From positions 1 through 37,265 of the forward strand of contig NZ_SCFA01000087.1 in assembly GCF_004210275.1 (NCBI RefSeq): 37,265 bases of DNA, in the 5' to 3' direction. Positions 26,377-35,463 of this stretch are shown piece after piece (position 1 is the first letter of the stretch; every line of letters begins with the position of its first letter). Source of the DNA: Rickettsiales endosymbiont of Peranema trichophorum (GTDB lineage Bacteria; Pseudomonadota; Alphaproteobacteria; Rickettsiales; Midichloriaceae). The translations under genes were made by a program, and so were the position numbers. Under the pieces are notes generated by a model, which made no database searches, was not told where the DNA came from, and worked only from the letters and a program-made list of their open reading frames with translations.

Positions 26377-26748
26377 ATGGCAAGAGTAAAACGTGGAGTA
26401 ACTGCAAGAGCGAGGCACAAAAAAGTCCTTGACATGGCCCGCGGCTACAGGGGTAGGGCAAAGAGTTGTTTTCGTATTGCTATAGAAAAAGTTGAAAAGG
26501 GTTTGCAGTATGCCTACCGTGATCGTAGAAACAGAAAACGTGACTTTAGAGCGTTATGGATACAAAGAATCAATGCTGCTGTGAGAGAGCACGGGTTGAT
26601 TTACTCTAAGTTTATGAACGGCGTAAAACTTGCCGGCATCACTCTTAACAGAAAGATGTTATCTGAGATGGCTATTACTGACCAGGCTGCTTTTCAGAAC
26701 ATAGTGAAAATGTCTCAAGCTGCTACCAAGTCTAGTGTCGCTGTTTAG
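26377..26748 (+). CDS. rplT: 50S ribosomal protein L20
   Basis: Large-subunit assembly protein that binds 23S rRNA early in biogenesis. [30 protein letters not shown] is the conserved basic N-terminus (positions 1-30), and [21 protein letters not shown] and the C-terminal globular part follow. 123 residues, slightly longer than usual at the C-terminus. AGGAG lies 6 nt before the ATG. In several bacteria L20 represses its own operon through the leader; no such leader structure was resolved here. Confidence 0.97.
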   Translation: MARVKRGVTARARHKKVLDMARGYRGRAKSCFRIAIEKVEKGLQYAYRDRRNRKRDFRALWIQRINAAVREHGLIYSKFMNGVKLAGITLNRKMLSEMAITDQAAFQNIVKMSQAATKSSVAV

Positions 26749-26898
26749 TAAACCTCATCATCAGTACATAGTGGTACTCCCACTGTCGTGTATCCTCGGC
26801 TAGATTTTGTCCAGGTGATGTTTCCATATCAGAAAGTGTGGGGACCTTCAAACTTGGTCACGAAGACGAATCTTTTCTACGATCCGTTCCGATGTCCT

Positions 26899-27549
26899 TT
26901 ACGCCGTTTTGAGTTCTGATATGTTTTGCGCATAGTTGCTGTCTTTGAATACGGAACTTCCGGCTACCAGTGTGTTCGCCCCATGTGATATGCAGTGCCT
27001 TCCTGTGTTTGGAGTAATACCGCCGTCGGCATGTATTTGAACGCTTAACTGACGCTCTTTGATCTTTGCAGCTATATTTCTAATTTTTTGCAGTTGATTA
27101 GAAATAAACTCTTGTCCGCAGAAGCCTGGGTTGACTGTCATCACAAGCACTACATCCACCTCCTCATATAAGTAATCCAGGGTGGATTCATGTGTTGTAG
27201 GATTAATTGCAACACCTGCTTTTTTACCATAGCTTTTGATCGACTTAATGATGTTGTGTACGTTGTCATGTGACTCAACGTGTACGGTAATGATATCGGC
27301 GCCTGCTTGCACAAAACTTTCAATATACCTGGCGGGATTTGCGATCATCAGATGTACATCAAATGGTACGTTCGTCCACTTTCTGCATGCCTGCATTGTG
27401 TCTGCTCCAATTGTAATATTTGGAACGAACACTCCATCCATCACGTCGAAATGTATATAGTCAGCTCCAGAGTCGGTCAGTGCAATAACTTCCTGACGCA
27501 GATTTGAGAGATCTGCTGCAATAATTGACGGTGAAATTTTAACTAACAT
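26899..27549 (-). CDS. rpe: Ribulose-phosphate 3-epimerase
   Basis: Interconverts ribulose-5-phosphate and xylulose-5-phosphate in the pentose phosphate pathway. The N-terminus MLVKISPSIIAADLSNL is typical, followed by HFDVMDGVFVPNITIG, DVHLMI, MTVNPGFCGQ and HADGGI, which carry the metal and catalytic residues. The ATG at 27549 has GAGG 5 nt upstream and overlaps the end of smpB by 7 nt (ATGTTAG), which suggests coupling; an upstream frame to 27588 lies inside smpB. Last gene of kdsA-smpB-rpe. Confidence 0.96.
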   Translation of the reverse strand: MLVKISPSIIAADLSNLRQEVIALTDSGADYIHFDVMDGVFVPNITIGADTMQACRKWTNVPFDVHLMIANPARYIESFVQAGADIITVHVESHDNVHNIIKSIKSYGKKAGVAINPTTHESTLDYLYEEVDVVLVMTVNPGFCGQEFISNQLQKIRNIAAKIKERQLSVQIHADGGITPNTGRHCISHGANTLVAGSSVFKDSNYAQNISELKTA

Positions 27550-28004
27550 GTTTCCTCTTTCAATACTCTTGCTTTGTGTCTCGTCCACTCACGTTGCTTA
27601 ATGGTTTCGCGTTTATCATGTTGCTTCTTACCCTTAGCAAGTGCTAGTAGTACTTTTGCCTTGTTGCGGTTGTTAAAATAAATTTGCAACGGTACAATTG
27701 TATAACCCTTTCTTTGAATAAGTCCCGCAAGCTTTTTGATTTCTCTTTTGTGGAGTAGAAGCTTTCGGGTTCTTCTTGAGTAATGATTAAATCTATAAGC
27801 TTTGTCGTATTCGGGAATATGGGCTCCGTACAAAAACATTTCTGAGCCTTCAACACCAACGTGGGATTCCAATATGCTTGCTTGACCCTTTCGTAATGAT
27901 TTTACTTCTGTACCGGTGAGCACAATACCTGCTTCATGCTTTTCTTCTATAAAAAAGTCGTAATGCGCTCTTCTGTTTTCTGCTACAACGCGGTACTTAG
28001 TCAT
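27543..28004 (-). CDS. smpB: SsrA-binding protein SmpB
   Basis: Partner of tmRNA in ribosome rescue. VAENRRAHYDFFIEEKHEAGIVLTG opens the OB-fold core, TEVKSLRKG and the basic tail GKKQHDKRETIKQREW are the family signatures. 153 residues is normal. It overlaps kdsA upstream by 4 nt (ATGA) and rpe downstream by 7 nt. The tmRNA gene itself is not in the window. Confidence 0.97.
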   Translation of the reverse strand: MTKYRVVAENRRAHYDFFIEEKHEAGIVLTGTEVKSLRKGQASILESHVGVEGSEMFLYGAHIPEYDKAYRFNHYSRRTRKLLLHKREIKKLAGLIQRKGYTIVPLQIYFNNRNKAKVLLALAKGKKQHDKRETIKQREWTRHKARVLKEETC

Positions 28005-28819
28005 CGTTTGATTATGGTATCTATTTTGATTAATTCTTCCAACAATGACTTCATTTGATTAAGGGGCAGCATACATGGTCCATCGCTTGGTGCATTATCT
28101 GGGTCTTCATGTGTTTCAATAAAAATGGCAGCAACACCCACTGCAATAGCAGCTCTTGCTAATATTTTAATGAACTCTCTTTGACCACCGCTTTCATTAC
28201 CTATCGCGCTGGGTTCTTGTACTGAGTGAGTCGCGTCAAACACGACTGGATATCCGGTGCTTGCCATAATAGGAAGAGCCCGCATATCATTGATGAGCCT
28301 GTTATAACCAAATGTCACGCCACGTTCACAAAGCATAATATTTTCGTTGCCTGTGGAAGCAATCTTAGTGGCCACATGCTTCATATCCCAAGGCGCAAGA
28401 AACTGCCCTTTTTTTACGTTTATTGCTTTCTTTGTTTTTCCAGCGGAGATCAACAGATCTGTTTGTCTACAAAGAAATGCTGGTATTTGAAGTACGTCAA
28501 CAACCTCAGCAACAACATCGCAGTGTTCTGCTGTATGAATATCTGTCAAAACAGGGCACCCAATCTCAGCTTTAATCTTGCTAAAGATCTCAAGTCCATT
28601 CTTTAACCCTATACCTCTCTTTGAAGATATAGATGTTCTATTTGCCTTATCAAACGAGGTTTTATAGATAAAGTGAACGTTAAGCTCTTTGGCTATTTTC
28701 TGGAGCGTTTCGGCTGTTTTCAGTGCATGTATTTCGGATTCCATTTGACATGGCCCGGCTATCAATACAAATGGTAAGTCGTTGCTGATTTGAAAATTGC
28801 CTACTTTGACTTTGTGCAC
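28001..28819 (-). CDS. kdsA: 3-deoxy-8-phosphooctulonate synthase (KDO-8-P synthase)
   Basis: Condenses arabinose-5-phosphate with phosphoenolpyruvate to KDO-8-phosphate, the precursor of the inner-core sugar of lipopolysaccharide. IAGPCQMES, YKTSFDKANRTS, GCPVLTDIHT and SAGKTKKAINVKKGQFLAPWDM are diagnostic. 272 residues is normal. It heads an operon with smpB and rpe; rpe supplies the pentose phosphate pool related to its substrate. Its presence implies an LPS-type outer membrane, unlike Anaplasmataceae. Confidence 0.96.
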   Translation of the reverse strand: MHKVKVGNFQISNDLPFVLIAGPCQMESEIHALKTAETLQKIAKELNVHFIYKTSFDKANRTSISSKRGIGLKNGLEIFSKIKAEIGCPVLTDIHTAEHCDVVAEVVDVLQIPAFLCRQTDLLISAGKTKKAINVKKGQFLAPWDMKHVATKIASTGNENIMLCERGVTFGYNRLINDMRALPIMASTGYPVVFDATHSVQEPSAIGNESGGQREFIKILARAAIAVGVAAIFIETHEDPDNAPSDGPCMLPLNQMKSLLEELIKIDTIIKR

Positions 28820-28910
28820 TTTACACCTCGATTAAGCATGGATTGTTGTTGCAATAATCCGCATGCAAACTATTATATGTTCATAATAGCGACTATACAA
28901 TAAATTTTAG

Positions 28911-30197
28911 GTGAAACTACCCCACTGGCCTGTACCTTACATTAAAAAGCTTGAAAAGATGCGTTTGGATGTCATGCATAAGCTGCTTGACGCTCTGGGT
29001 AACCCTCATCATTCTCTTCCTCCCGTGGTACATATAGCTGGAACGAACGGCAAGGGGTCTACGCTTGCGTACTTAAAAGCTGTGTTAGAAGCAGCAGGTT
29101 ATAAGGTTCACAGATATACATCACCTCACCTAGTTCGATTTAACGAGAGAATCACTCTGGCGGGAGAAGAAATAGATGATGGATTTTTATATGAGGTAAT
29201 AGAAGAGACGCGCCAAGCAGCAGGTGATCTACAAGTCAGCTTTTTTGAAGGTACTACGGCTGCTGCTTTTTTGGCTTTTCATAAGGTAAAAGGGGACATA
29301 CTATTGCTTGAAACCGGTATGGGTGGAATATTTGATGCGACGAATGTTGTTGATAAGCCACTTCTTACAATTATCACACCGATTTCGTACGACCACATGG
29401 AATACCTAGGCAACACCTTGACAAGCATTGCATTAGAAAAAGCCGGTATCATCAAGCCTAATGTGCCCTGCATCATTAGCTGGCAATTTCAAGAGGCGCT
29501 GGAGGTATTAAAGGCCAGATGTCGTCAGCTTCATGCTTCTTATTCTGCCTTTGGTGAACATTGGCAATTTGAAGTTCTAAAAGATCGATTTAACTTTATC
29601 GATTTGGAATCTAACGAAAACAATTCATATTCGTTTCCTTTGCCATCTTTGGTGGGACCTCATCAAATCATCAACGTCAGTACTGCTATTGCAGCACTTC
29701 AAGGGATGAATCAATTTGAGTTCACCATGGAGCATATCGTACAAGGTATTACCAACGCGGTATGGCCTGCTCGTTTAGAACAAATAAAAAGAGGCGTACT
29801 ATACTCAATGCTACCTCAAGGATGGGAGCTATGGTTAGATGGAGCTCACAATGAGGCGGGTGCACAAATGCTATCTGTAGTGGCTGACCAGTGGCAGGAT
29901 AGGCCGTTATTTTTGATCAATGGTCGTACTGGCAATAGGGACATAAAAGCCTTTTTGCGTCATTTTGAGGATAAAGTAGCTCTTGTCATAGGTGTTGAAG
30001 TTCAATCGGAACCTTTAGCCGAGAAAGCCGAAAAGATAGTCGCAGGGGCTTTAGAGCTAGGTTTTAAGGCGATTGAAATGAGTTCTGTAGCGAGCGCGAT
30101 TCAGCACTGCATAGATAACACCACGGTACCGTCCAGAATATTGATATGCGGTTCGTTATATCTTGCTGGCGATGTAATAGCTGCAAATCATGCATAA
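28911..30197 (+). CDS. folC: Bifunctional folylpolyglutamate/dihydrofolate synthase
   Basis: Mur-ligase-fold ATPase that adds glutamate to folates and, in bifunctional forms, makes dihydrofolate. The P-loop is AGTNGKGST (43-51), followed by YTSPHLVRFNERI and the central LLETGMGGIFDATN and ISYDHMEYLGNT. LDGAHNEAG opens the C-terminal domain. 428 residues, normal. The start is GTG at 28911, with a TATACAAT box only a few bases upstream, so the leader must be very short if that box is used. The 3' end overlaps the Rel gene by 10 nt on the opposite strand. Confidence 0.95.
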   Translation: MKLPHWPVPYIKKLEKMRLDVMHKLLDALGNPHHSLPPVVHIAGTNGKGSTLAYLKAVLEAAGYKVHRYTSPHLVRFNERITLAGEEIDDGFLYEVIEETRQAAGDLQVSFFEGTTAAAFLAFHKVKGDILLLETGMGGIFDATNVVDKPLLTIITPISYDHMEYLGNTLTSIALEKAGIIKPNVPCIISWQFQEALEVLKARCRQLHASYSAFGEHWQFEVLKDRFNFIDLESNENNSYSFPLPSLVGPHQIINVSTAIAALQGMNQFEFTMEHIVQGITNAVWPARLEQIKRGVLYSMLPQGWELWLDGAHNEAGAQMLSVVADQWQDRPLFLINGRTGNRDIKAFLRHFEDKVALVIGVEVQSEPLAEKAEKIVAGALELGFKAIEMSSVASAIQHCIDNTTVPSRILICGSLYLAGDVIAANHA

Positions 30198-32407
30198 TCC
30201 TCTGCTGGACGTCCGTGCCGTGAAATATATCGTTCCACTGTATGTATGCACTCCAATCTTAAAATGTACGTTTTGATTAGCTCTAGTTGCTCCACATCTT
30301 TGACATCTACATCCAGTAGCATGTCAAAAAAGTCTGAAGAGCGGCTAATTATCTGTAAATTTGTGATATTAACATTGGCTGCAGAAATTGCTTGAGTCAG
30401 TAGTGCTAGGCTTCCGGCGCTATTTGTGATTACTATTTTGAGCCTTGCAGTGTAGAAGCCAGCTTGATCTTCCCACGACACATCCAACAAATTATCTGAA
30501 TTAATATTTTCATATTTCAAAGTGTGACAGTCAATTTGATGTACGGTAATACCATGTCCCTCATGTACCACGCCTATTATTCTATCTTTAGGTATCGGGT
30601 AGCAACATTCTCCAAAATGAATTGCGGTGCTTGCTCCTTTGATATGTAGTCCAGACTTCGTAGGGCTGTTGGTAACTTTTGTAGTACCAACATTTACCGA
30701 AGGTGGTGAAGATAAACTTGGAGATGGCTGAACGTTAAGGTTATGTACAACATTTAACACGTCGATTCTTCCAATTTTACCTTCTCCGACGGATAGCAAA
30801 AGAGCTTTGGTATCTTCGCATTCAAAGTGTTGTAGTGAGTTTTGCAACGCTTCCTCTGAAAACGCTTTGTTAGCTTGCTCAAATGTCATTGTCAACATTG
30901 CGTGCCCCAATTTTACATACTCTGTATTTCGCTGTTCCTGCAAAAACTTTTTAATTTCTGTACGCGCTTTGCCGGTTACTACAAACTTTTCCCATGTTGA
31001 TGACACTATTGGCACATTTGTTGATAGTATCTCCACTTGATCGCCATTGACCAATTGAGCTCTTAATGGTGCTTTTCTTCCGTTGATCTTTGCTCCTGCG
31101 CAGCTAATGCCCAGTTCTGAGCTCATGGCAAATGCGAGATCTATGGGAGTGGAACCTTTTGGAAGAGCTATAAGGTCTCCTTGTGTAGTAAAACAAAAAA
31201 CCTGGTCATAATACATCTCAAGCTTTGTGTTTTCTAAAAAATCTTCCAAATTTGTTGCGTTTTTAAGTATATCAAGTAGCACTTGTAACCACTTGAACTG
31301 ATCGCTTTCTGATGATGCTATGGAGTGATCCTGCTTATATGCCCAGTGCGCTGCACATCCAAGTTCTGCAACCTCATGCATCTCATAGGTGCGAATCTGT
31401 ATCTCGATTAGGTGTTTCCTTGGTCCCATTACAACTGTGTGTAGAGATTTGTATCCGTTGTTTTTGGGAGTGCTAATATAGTCACTAAAAGTACCGGGGA
31501 TTACGCGGTATTTGGCGTGTATAATACCGAGGGCTCTATAGCAGTCTTCTAGGTTGTCTACCAATATCCTAAAGGCAATTACATCGGTTAACTGTTCAAA
31601 CGCAATATTTTTGCGCTCCATCTTTTTCCAAATTGAATACACGGTCTTGTACCTACCATGCATCGATATAGAAATATCTCCTTCTGTCAGTAACAACTTT
31701 GTGATTTCATCTATCACTGTTTCTATTGTCTTTGTCTCTTCGTCCTTTAAGAAGGATAGCCTCTTTAAAATCGATGAATGCAGTTCTGGGTACAAGATAG
31801 CGAAAGCAAGATCCTGTAGTTCATTTTTAAATATGTGTATACCTAATCTCTCTGCTAGTGGTGCATAAATTTCCATGGTTTCATGGGCTATACGCATTCT
31901 TTTATTAATATCACCAATAGAGCCTAGTGTACGCATATTGTGTAATCTGTCGGCCAATTTGATCAGTAATACGCGTATGTCGTCTGAGATAGCCAACAAA
32001 AATTTTCGAAAATTTTCAGCCTGATCTAGCTGATGAGGTCTGTAAGCAATTTTATCAAGCTTTGTAACACCATCTATAAGCTTAACTATTTTTGTACCAA
32101 ACTGCTGTTCAATCTCCTCAAAAGATACGTTGGTATCTTCGATGGTGTCGTGTAACAAAGCTGTGATGATCGTTGCGGTATCCAGCTTTAAATCAGCTAA
32201 AATGCTTGCAACAGCTATAGGATGGGTAATGTAGGGGTCTCCAGATGCCCTGTATTGTCCTTTGTGGGCTGTGTAAGCTACATCAAACGCTTTCTGGATG
32301 TTTACTATATCTTCGGGTAACGATATATACGACAGCTTTTGAAGCAACATATCCTGTTCTTTGCGCACGTCTTCTTCAAGCTCCAACTTATGTTTTTGTG
32401 CTTCCAT
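30188..32407 (-). CDS. spoT: Bifunctional (p)ppGpp synthetase/hydrolase (Rel/SpoT), full length
   Basis: Long RSH protein, 739 residues. The HD hydrolase domain keeps all key residues (H62, H86-D87, D153). The synthetase domain has GRYKTVYSIWKKM, D275 in LTDVIAFR, NNGYKSLHT and E335 in IEIQIRT. TGS (about 395-455) and a C-terminal ACT domain (about 660-735) complete the regulatory half. Both activities therefore look possible, controlling the alarmone under starvation. Many Rickettsia carry only fragmented or short spoT genes, so an intact copy is informative. It is convergent with folC, overlapping by 10 nt. Confidence 0.96.
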   Translation of the reverse strand: MEAQKHKLELEEDVRKEQDMLLQKLSYISLPEDIVNIQKAFDVAYTAHKGQYRASGDPYITHPIAVASILADLKLDTATIITALLHDTIEDTNVSFEEIEQQFGTKIVKLIDGVTKLDKIAYRPHQLDQAENFRKFLLAISDDIRVLLIKLADRLHNMRTLGSIGDINKRMRIAHETMEIYAPLAERLGIHIFKNELQDLAFAILYPELHSSILKRLSFLKDEETKTIETVIDEITKLLLTEGDISISMHGRYKTVYSIWKKMERKNIAFEQLTDVIAFRILVDNLEDCYRALGIIHAKYRVIPGTFSDYISTPKNNGYKSLHTVVMGPRKHLIEIQIRTYEMHEVAELGCAAHWAYKQDHSIASSESDQFKWLQVLLDILKNATNLEDFLENTKLEMYYDQVFCFTTQGDLIALPKGSTPIDLAFAMSSELGISCAGAKINGRKAPLRAQLVNGDQVEILSTNVPIVSSTWEKFVVTGKARTEIKKFLQEQRNTEYVKLGHAMLTMTFEQANKAFSEEALQNSLQHFECEDTKALLLSVGEGKIGRIDVLNVVHNLNVQPSPSLSSPPSVNVGTTKVTNSPTKSGLHIKGASTAIHFGECCYPIPKDRIIGVVHEGHGITVHQIDCHTLKYENINSDNLLDVSWEDQAGFYTARLKIVITNSAGSLALLTQAISAANVNITNLQIISRSSDFFDMLLDVDVKDVEQLELIKTYILRLECIHTVERYISRHGRPAEDYA

Positions 32408-32563
32408 AATATGGCTGTTTTACGAATGTATAAATACAAGTATACCCATAAAATCATGCTCTCTACAAACTAAATCGTATTTTCTTTACTGGTACTAATT
32501 ACCGGCAATAAATGGTTTGAAAGACCTTACGGATTGAGGATGTTGGAGTAGAATGTGGGGGGG

Positions 32564-33664
32564 TTATGGTACCTCCTTCACAATAACATCGTACTGCGCT
32601 ACCAACTTATATTTTCTGGCTTTGTTAGAGGCGTCTACAATTTCTAAAAAACCACCTTCGACCCACTTTTTACAAAGCGAGGTATTCGTTCTAGGTTGAA
32701 AGCCAAATAGATCACCTATTTGTTTAGCCGTCACGACATCGTACTCTTTAAATAATTCCAAGGCTTTGCGTTGTTTTGGATCCAACGTGCGTAAAACTTG
32801 CGAATGATCTTTGTCGCCTTTCTCAGAGCTTTGGATCATCTGGGCTACAACTTTTTCAAATGCGAAAGTCATACCTTCGGTAAAATATTTCACCCAAGGG
32901 GTTATATCGCTTTTTGCCCTTCCAAAGTAATAATTGTGCGAAGGGCCGATACTGATAGCGCGATAATAACCAAGTAAATTTTTAGCGTAATACTCTTCAA
33001 GAGAATACAATCCCTTTAAATCATACCCACCGAGGTGCAATATCAAGGTAGTCAGTAGCCTACTTGTTCGTCCATTACCATCATAATATGGGTGAATTGT
33101 TGCAAACTGGTAATGAGCAATGCCAGCAACAATGGGGCAGGGTATCTCTTCATTTTCCTTGATCCATGACACTAGATTTCGCATGAGGCCAGGTACATCT
33201 TTGGCTTCTGGGGGCATATAAACAATCGCTTCTGTACCGCTGTCTTTGATAATGTTTTGTCCATCTCGGTAAGGTGTTGGTTTAATGCGTGTTCTTCCGT
33301 CACTCATTACCAGGGCATGCAAGACTTGAATGACTTTTTCGGTAACAGGATGGTTTTGTGAAGAATATTGTTCTAATTGAGCAAGCGCAGCATAATAACC
33401 CTTTACTTCATGCTCATCACGTTCTCTTCCTGGAAAATGTCCTTGAAGCTGAACGACCTCTTTGACCTCATCAGGCTTAAGCTGATTACCTTCGATCATC
33501 GTTGAATAGTGGGTCGTGTATAGTCTTGCAGTTTCACGTAAGGAGGCGAGAATCCTAGGATTAACGGGCAATAATGAGACCTTTTCTTTAGCAGCCTCAA
33601 TTCTCATAAGGTTATTTGCAATACTAGGGGTGATATTGTAAATGGGCTCAAAATTTGTCGGCAT
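32564..33664 (-). CDS. Fic-domain protein with N-terminal inhibitory helix and C-terminal winged helix
   Basis: Predicted AMP-transferase (or related nucleotidyl/phosphoryl transferase) of the Fic family, 366 residues. The N-terminal part contains an inhibitory motif S54-TMI-E58-G59 of the class II type. The Fic active site is HPYYDGNGR at 191-199 with catalytic H191. The C-terminal 60-70 residues (KALELFKEYDVVTAKQIGDLFG ...) look like a winged helix-turn-helix. This DUF4172-free, Fic-plus-wHTH layout is common in chromosomal Fic proteins that act inside the bacterium, so host secretion is not implied. It has a good promoter and a near-palindrome at its start. Its neighbours on both sides are housekeeping genes, suggesting insertion of an accessory gene. 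Confidence 0.93.
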   Translation of the reverse strand: MPTNFEPIYNITPSIANNLMRIEAAKEKVSLLPVNPRILASLRETARLYTTHYSTMIEGNQLKPDEVKEVVQLQGHFPGRERDEHEVKGYYAALAQLEQYSSQNHPVTEKVIQVLHALVMSDGRTRIKPTPYRDGQNIIKDSGTEAIVYMPPEAKDVPGLMRNLVSWIKENEEIPCPIVAGIAHYQFATIHPYYDGNGRTSRLLTTLILHLGGYDLKGLYSLEEYYAKNLLGYYRAISIGPSHNYYFGRAKSDITPWVKYFTEGMTFAFEKVVAQMIQSSEKGDKDHSQVLRTLDPKQRKALELFKEYDVVTAKQIGDLFGFQPRTNTSLCKKWVEGGFLEIVDASNKARKYKLVAQYDVIVKEVP

Positions 33665-33681
33665 GATATAAGCTTGATATC
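33665..33681. promoter_or_regulatory. Near-palindrome just upstream of the Fic gene
   Basis: GATATAAGCTTGATATC is an imperfect palindrome centred on AAGCTT. It lies between the putative -10 box and the ATG of the Fic gene, where a repressor would block transcription. Confidence 0.4.
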
Positions 33682-33978
33682 AGTCTTCCTTGTATTGCTT
33701 ATTATGCTGATAAATGGCGTATAAGTAAAGCATAACATGCAGATAAAAGATTATAGAATTATATTTATCATGTCCTCCACGTTTCATGTTGTGATCCTTC
33801 ATACACAATCTGTACAACAAGTATTGCTAACAATACGAGATGACAGAAGCGTTAAAAAAGAGTATGATGATGTCGTGATACAAAAGTAAAATAAACAGTA
33901 CAAGATCATTGGTGCTAATGTACAACAAAATCAAAAGTATCGAAATTGTGGTAAGCGGAAAGCTTAGGTCTGGATATA
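33682..33978. other. Intergenic region between Fic gene and rlmE
   Basis: With the palindrome this divergent gap is 314 bp. It contains the Fic promoter (33701-33729) and AT-rich sequence without a convincing gene or RNA. TATAAT overlaps the first bases of rlmE (33975-33980) but has no matching -35 box. Confidence 0.5.
33701..33729 (-). promoter_or_regulatory. Putative sigma-70 promoter for the Fic gene
   Basis: On the minus strand TTTACT (33729-33724) and CATAAT (33706-33701) are separated by 17 nt, 36 nt upstream of the Fic ATG. Confidence 0.5.
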
Positions 33979-34647
33979 ATGCACTGTAGAAACATTAAAC
34001 AAAGGGTTAAAACTGCTAGGGGTAGAACTGTTTCCTCCGTCATGTGGTTGCAAAGGCACTTGAACGATGTGTACGTCACCATGGCTGCAAAAAATGGGTA
34101 TCGTTCTCGTGCTTCCTTTAAACTGCTTGAAATAGAAGAGAAGTTTCAAATATTGAAAGGTGCGGAAAATATATTGGATATAGGTGCTGCTCCTGGAGGA
34201 TGGTTACAGGTTGTGAAGGAAAAGGCATCAAATGCGGTCAACCTTGTGGGGGTTGATTTACAAAAGATTCAACCAATGGAAGGTGTGACGCTGATACAAG
34301 GCGACTTTCTGGAGCTAATGCAAGATGAGCAATTTGTCAAACTATGTCCTATGAAGTTGGATTTAATTTTAAGCGACGTAGCTTTTAATTCTTGTGGTGA
34401 CAATGCTATAGATCATGTACGAATTGTTCAATTTGTTTTTAGTGCTTTGGAGTTTGCGATCAGCACTTTAAACCCGGGGCGACATTTTATTGCAAAGCTT
34501 TTAAAGGGCGGTGAGGATAAGGACGTTTTGTTGCTTGCTAAAAAGCACTTTAAATGCGCCAGATTTTTTAAGCCAAAAGCCAGTTATAAGGACTCATCTG
34601 AGCTATACCTTATAGCGCTTGGATTTTGTGGTCAGCATAGCAGCTGA
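33979..34647 (+). CDS. rlmE: 23S rRNA (uridine(2552)-2'-O)-methyltransferase RlmE
   Basis: FtsJ-type SAM-dependent methyltransferase that modifies U2552 of the 23S A-loop. RTVSSVMWLQRHLNDVYV and GYRSRASFKLLEIEEKF are the N-terminal signature. The SAM motif is ILDIGAAPGGWLQV, and LILSDVAFNSCG and FIAKLLKGGED carry the catalytic Asp and Lys. 222 residues, with a basic N-terminal extension typical of Rickettsiales-type proteins. The only upstream in-frame ATG is at 33979 before a stop, so the start is fairly secure although it coincides with a TATAAT sequence. Confidence 0.95.
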   Translation: MHCRNIKQRVKTARGRTVSSVMWLQRHLNDVYVTMAAKNGYRSRASFKLLEIEEKFQILKGAENILDIGAAPGGWLQVVKEKASNAVNLVGVDLQKIQPMEGVTLIQGDFLELMQDEQFVKLCPMKLDLILSDVAFNSCGDNAIDHVRIVQFVFSALEFAISTLNPGRHFIAKLLKGGEDKDVLLLAKKHFKCARFFKPKASYKDSSELYLIALGFCGQHSS

Positions 34648-34698
34648 GAGATGGTAAAAATACGTATGCGCAAATGTATATGCTGATGATTGTGTGGC

Positions 34699-35463
34699 AT
34701 GGCTCGTTATAAATTGACAATTGAGCATGATGGTCAGCCTTTTGTAGGTTGGCAAAAACAGCAAAACGGACTTTCTGTACAGTGTGTTTTGGAGGACGCA
34801 ATAGAAAAATTTGCGCATGAGAAAGTGGTGCTACACGGTGCAGGTAGGACTGATGCTGGTGTCCATGCGATTGGTCAAGTAGCTCATTTTGATCTTGTGA
34901 AGAGCTACGATGTTCATACCATTAAAAATGCACTCAATCACTATGTGAGGCACTATAAAATTGCCATCTTATCTGTTGTGGAGGTTGATCAAAAATTTCA
35001 TGCTAGATTCTCTGCTACTGAGAGAGCTTATCTTTACAAGATTTTGAATCGCAAGACACCATCTCCACTGCTTGAGAATAAAGCATGGTATGTGCCTCAA
35101 CCTCTTGACATTGGCAAGATGGAGTGTGCTGCTTCCTATTTTATAGGGCGTCATGATTTTGCAAGCTTTAGAGCTGCTAAGTGTCAAGCAAATCACGCTA
35201 TCAGAATGGTGAAAGCAGTAGATATACAGACTACAGACGCTGTTTGGGACTCATTACTACAGCATATCCTCGTTATCAAAGTCGTTGCACCTTCATTTTT
35301 ACACAATCAAGTGAGAATCATGGTTGGCACTTTAGTAAAAGTAGGTTTAGGGGATTTTGAACCATCATATGTGCAGAACTTGCTTTTGATGAGGGACAGA
35401 ACCAAAGCAGGTATCACAGCCCCTGCACATGGTTTATACTTGTTGTCAGTAAAATATGATTAG
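34699..35463 (+). CDS. truA: tRNA pseudouridine(38-40) synthase TruA
   Basis: Makes pseudouridine at positions 38-40 in the tRNA anticodon arm. MARYKLTIEHDGQPFVGWQKQ is the standard N-terminus, so I use the ATG at 34699 rather than the TTG at 34690. The catalytic aspartate is D52 in GAGRTDAGVHA. ARFSATERAYLYKI and FLHNQVRIMVGTL are further family marks. Its stop overlaps the miaA start by 8 nt (ATGATTAG), forming a tRNA-anticodon modification pair. Confidence 0.96.
   Translation: MARYKLTIEHDGQPFVGWQKQQNGLSVQCVLEDAIEKFAHEKVVLHGAGRTDAGVHAIGQVAHFDLVKSYDVHTIKNALNHYVRHYKIAILSVVEVDQKFHARFSATERAYLYKILNRKTPSPLLENKAWYVPQPLDIGKMECAASYFIGRHDFASFRAAKCQANHAIRMVKAVDIQTTDAVWDSLLQHILVIKVVAPSFLHNQVRIMVGTLVKVGLGDFEPSYVQNLLLMRDRTKAGITAPAHGLYLLSVKYD

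Noticed and set aside
26749-26898. Terminator between convergent rplT and rpe
   Set aside because: Only a weak inverted repeat near GTGGTACTCCCAC and no T-run on either strand.
33975-33980. TATAAT directly over the rlmE start codon as a leaderless promoter
   Set aside because: No -35 box is found 16-18 nt upstream, and a start point past this box would remove the start codon.
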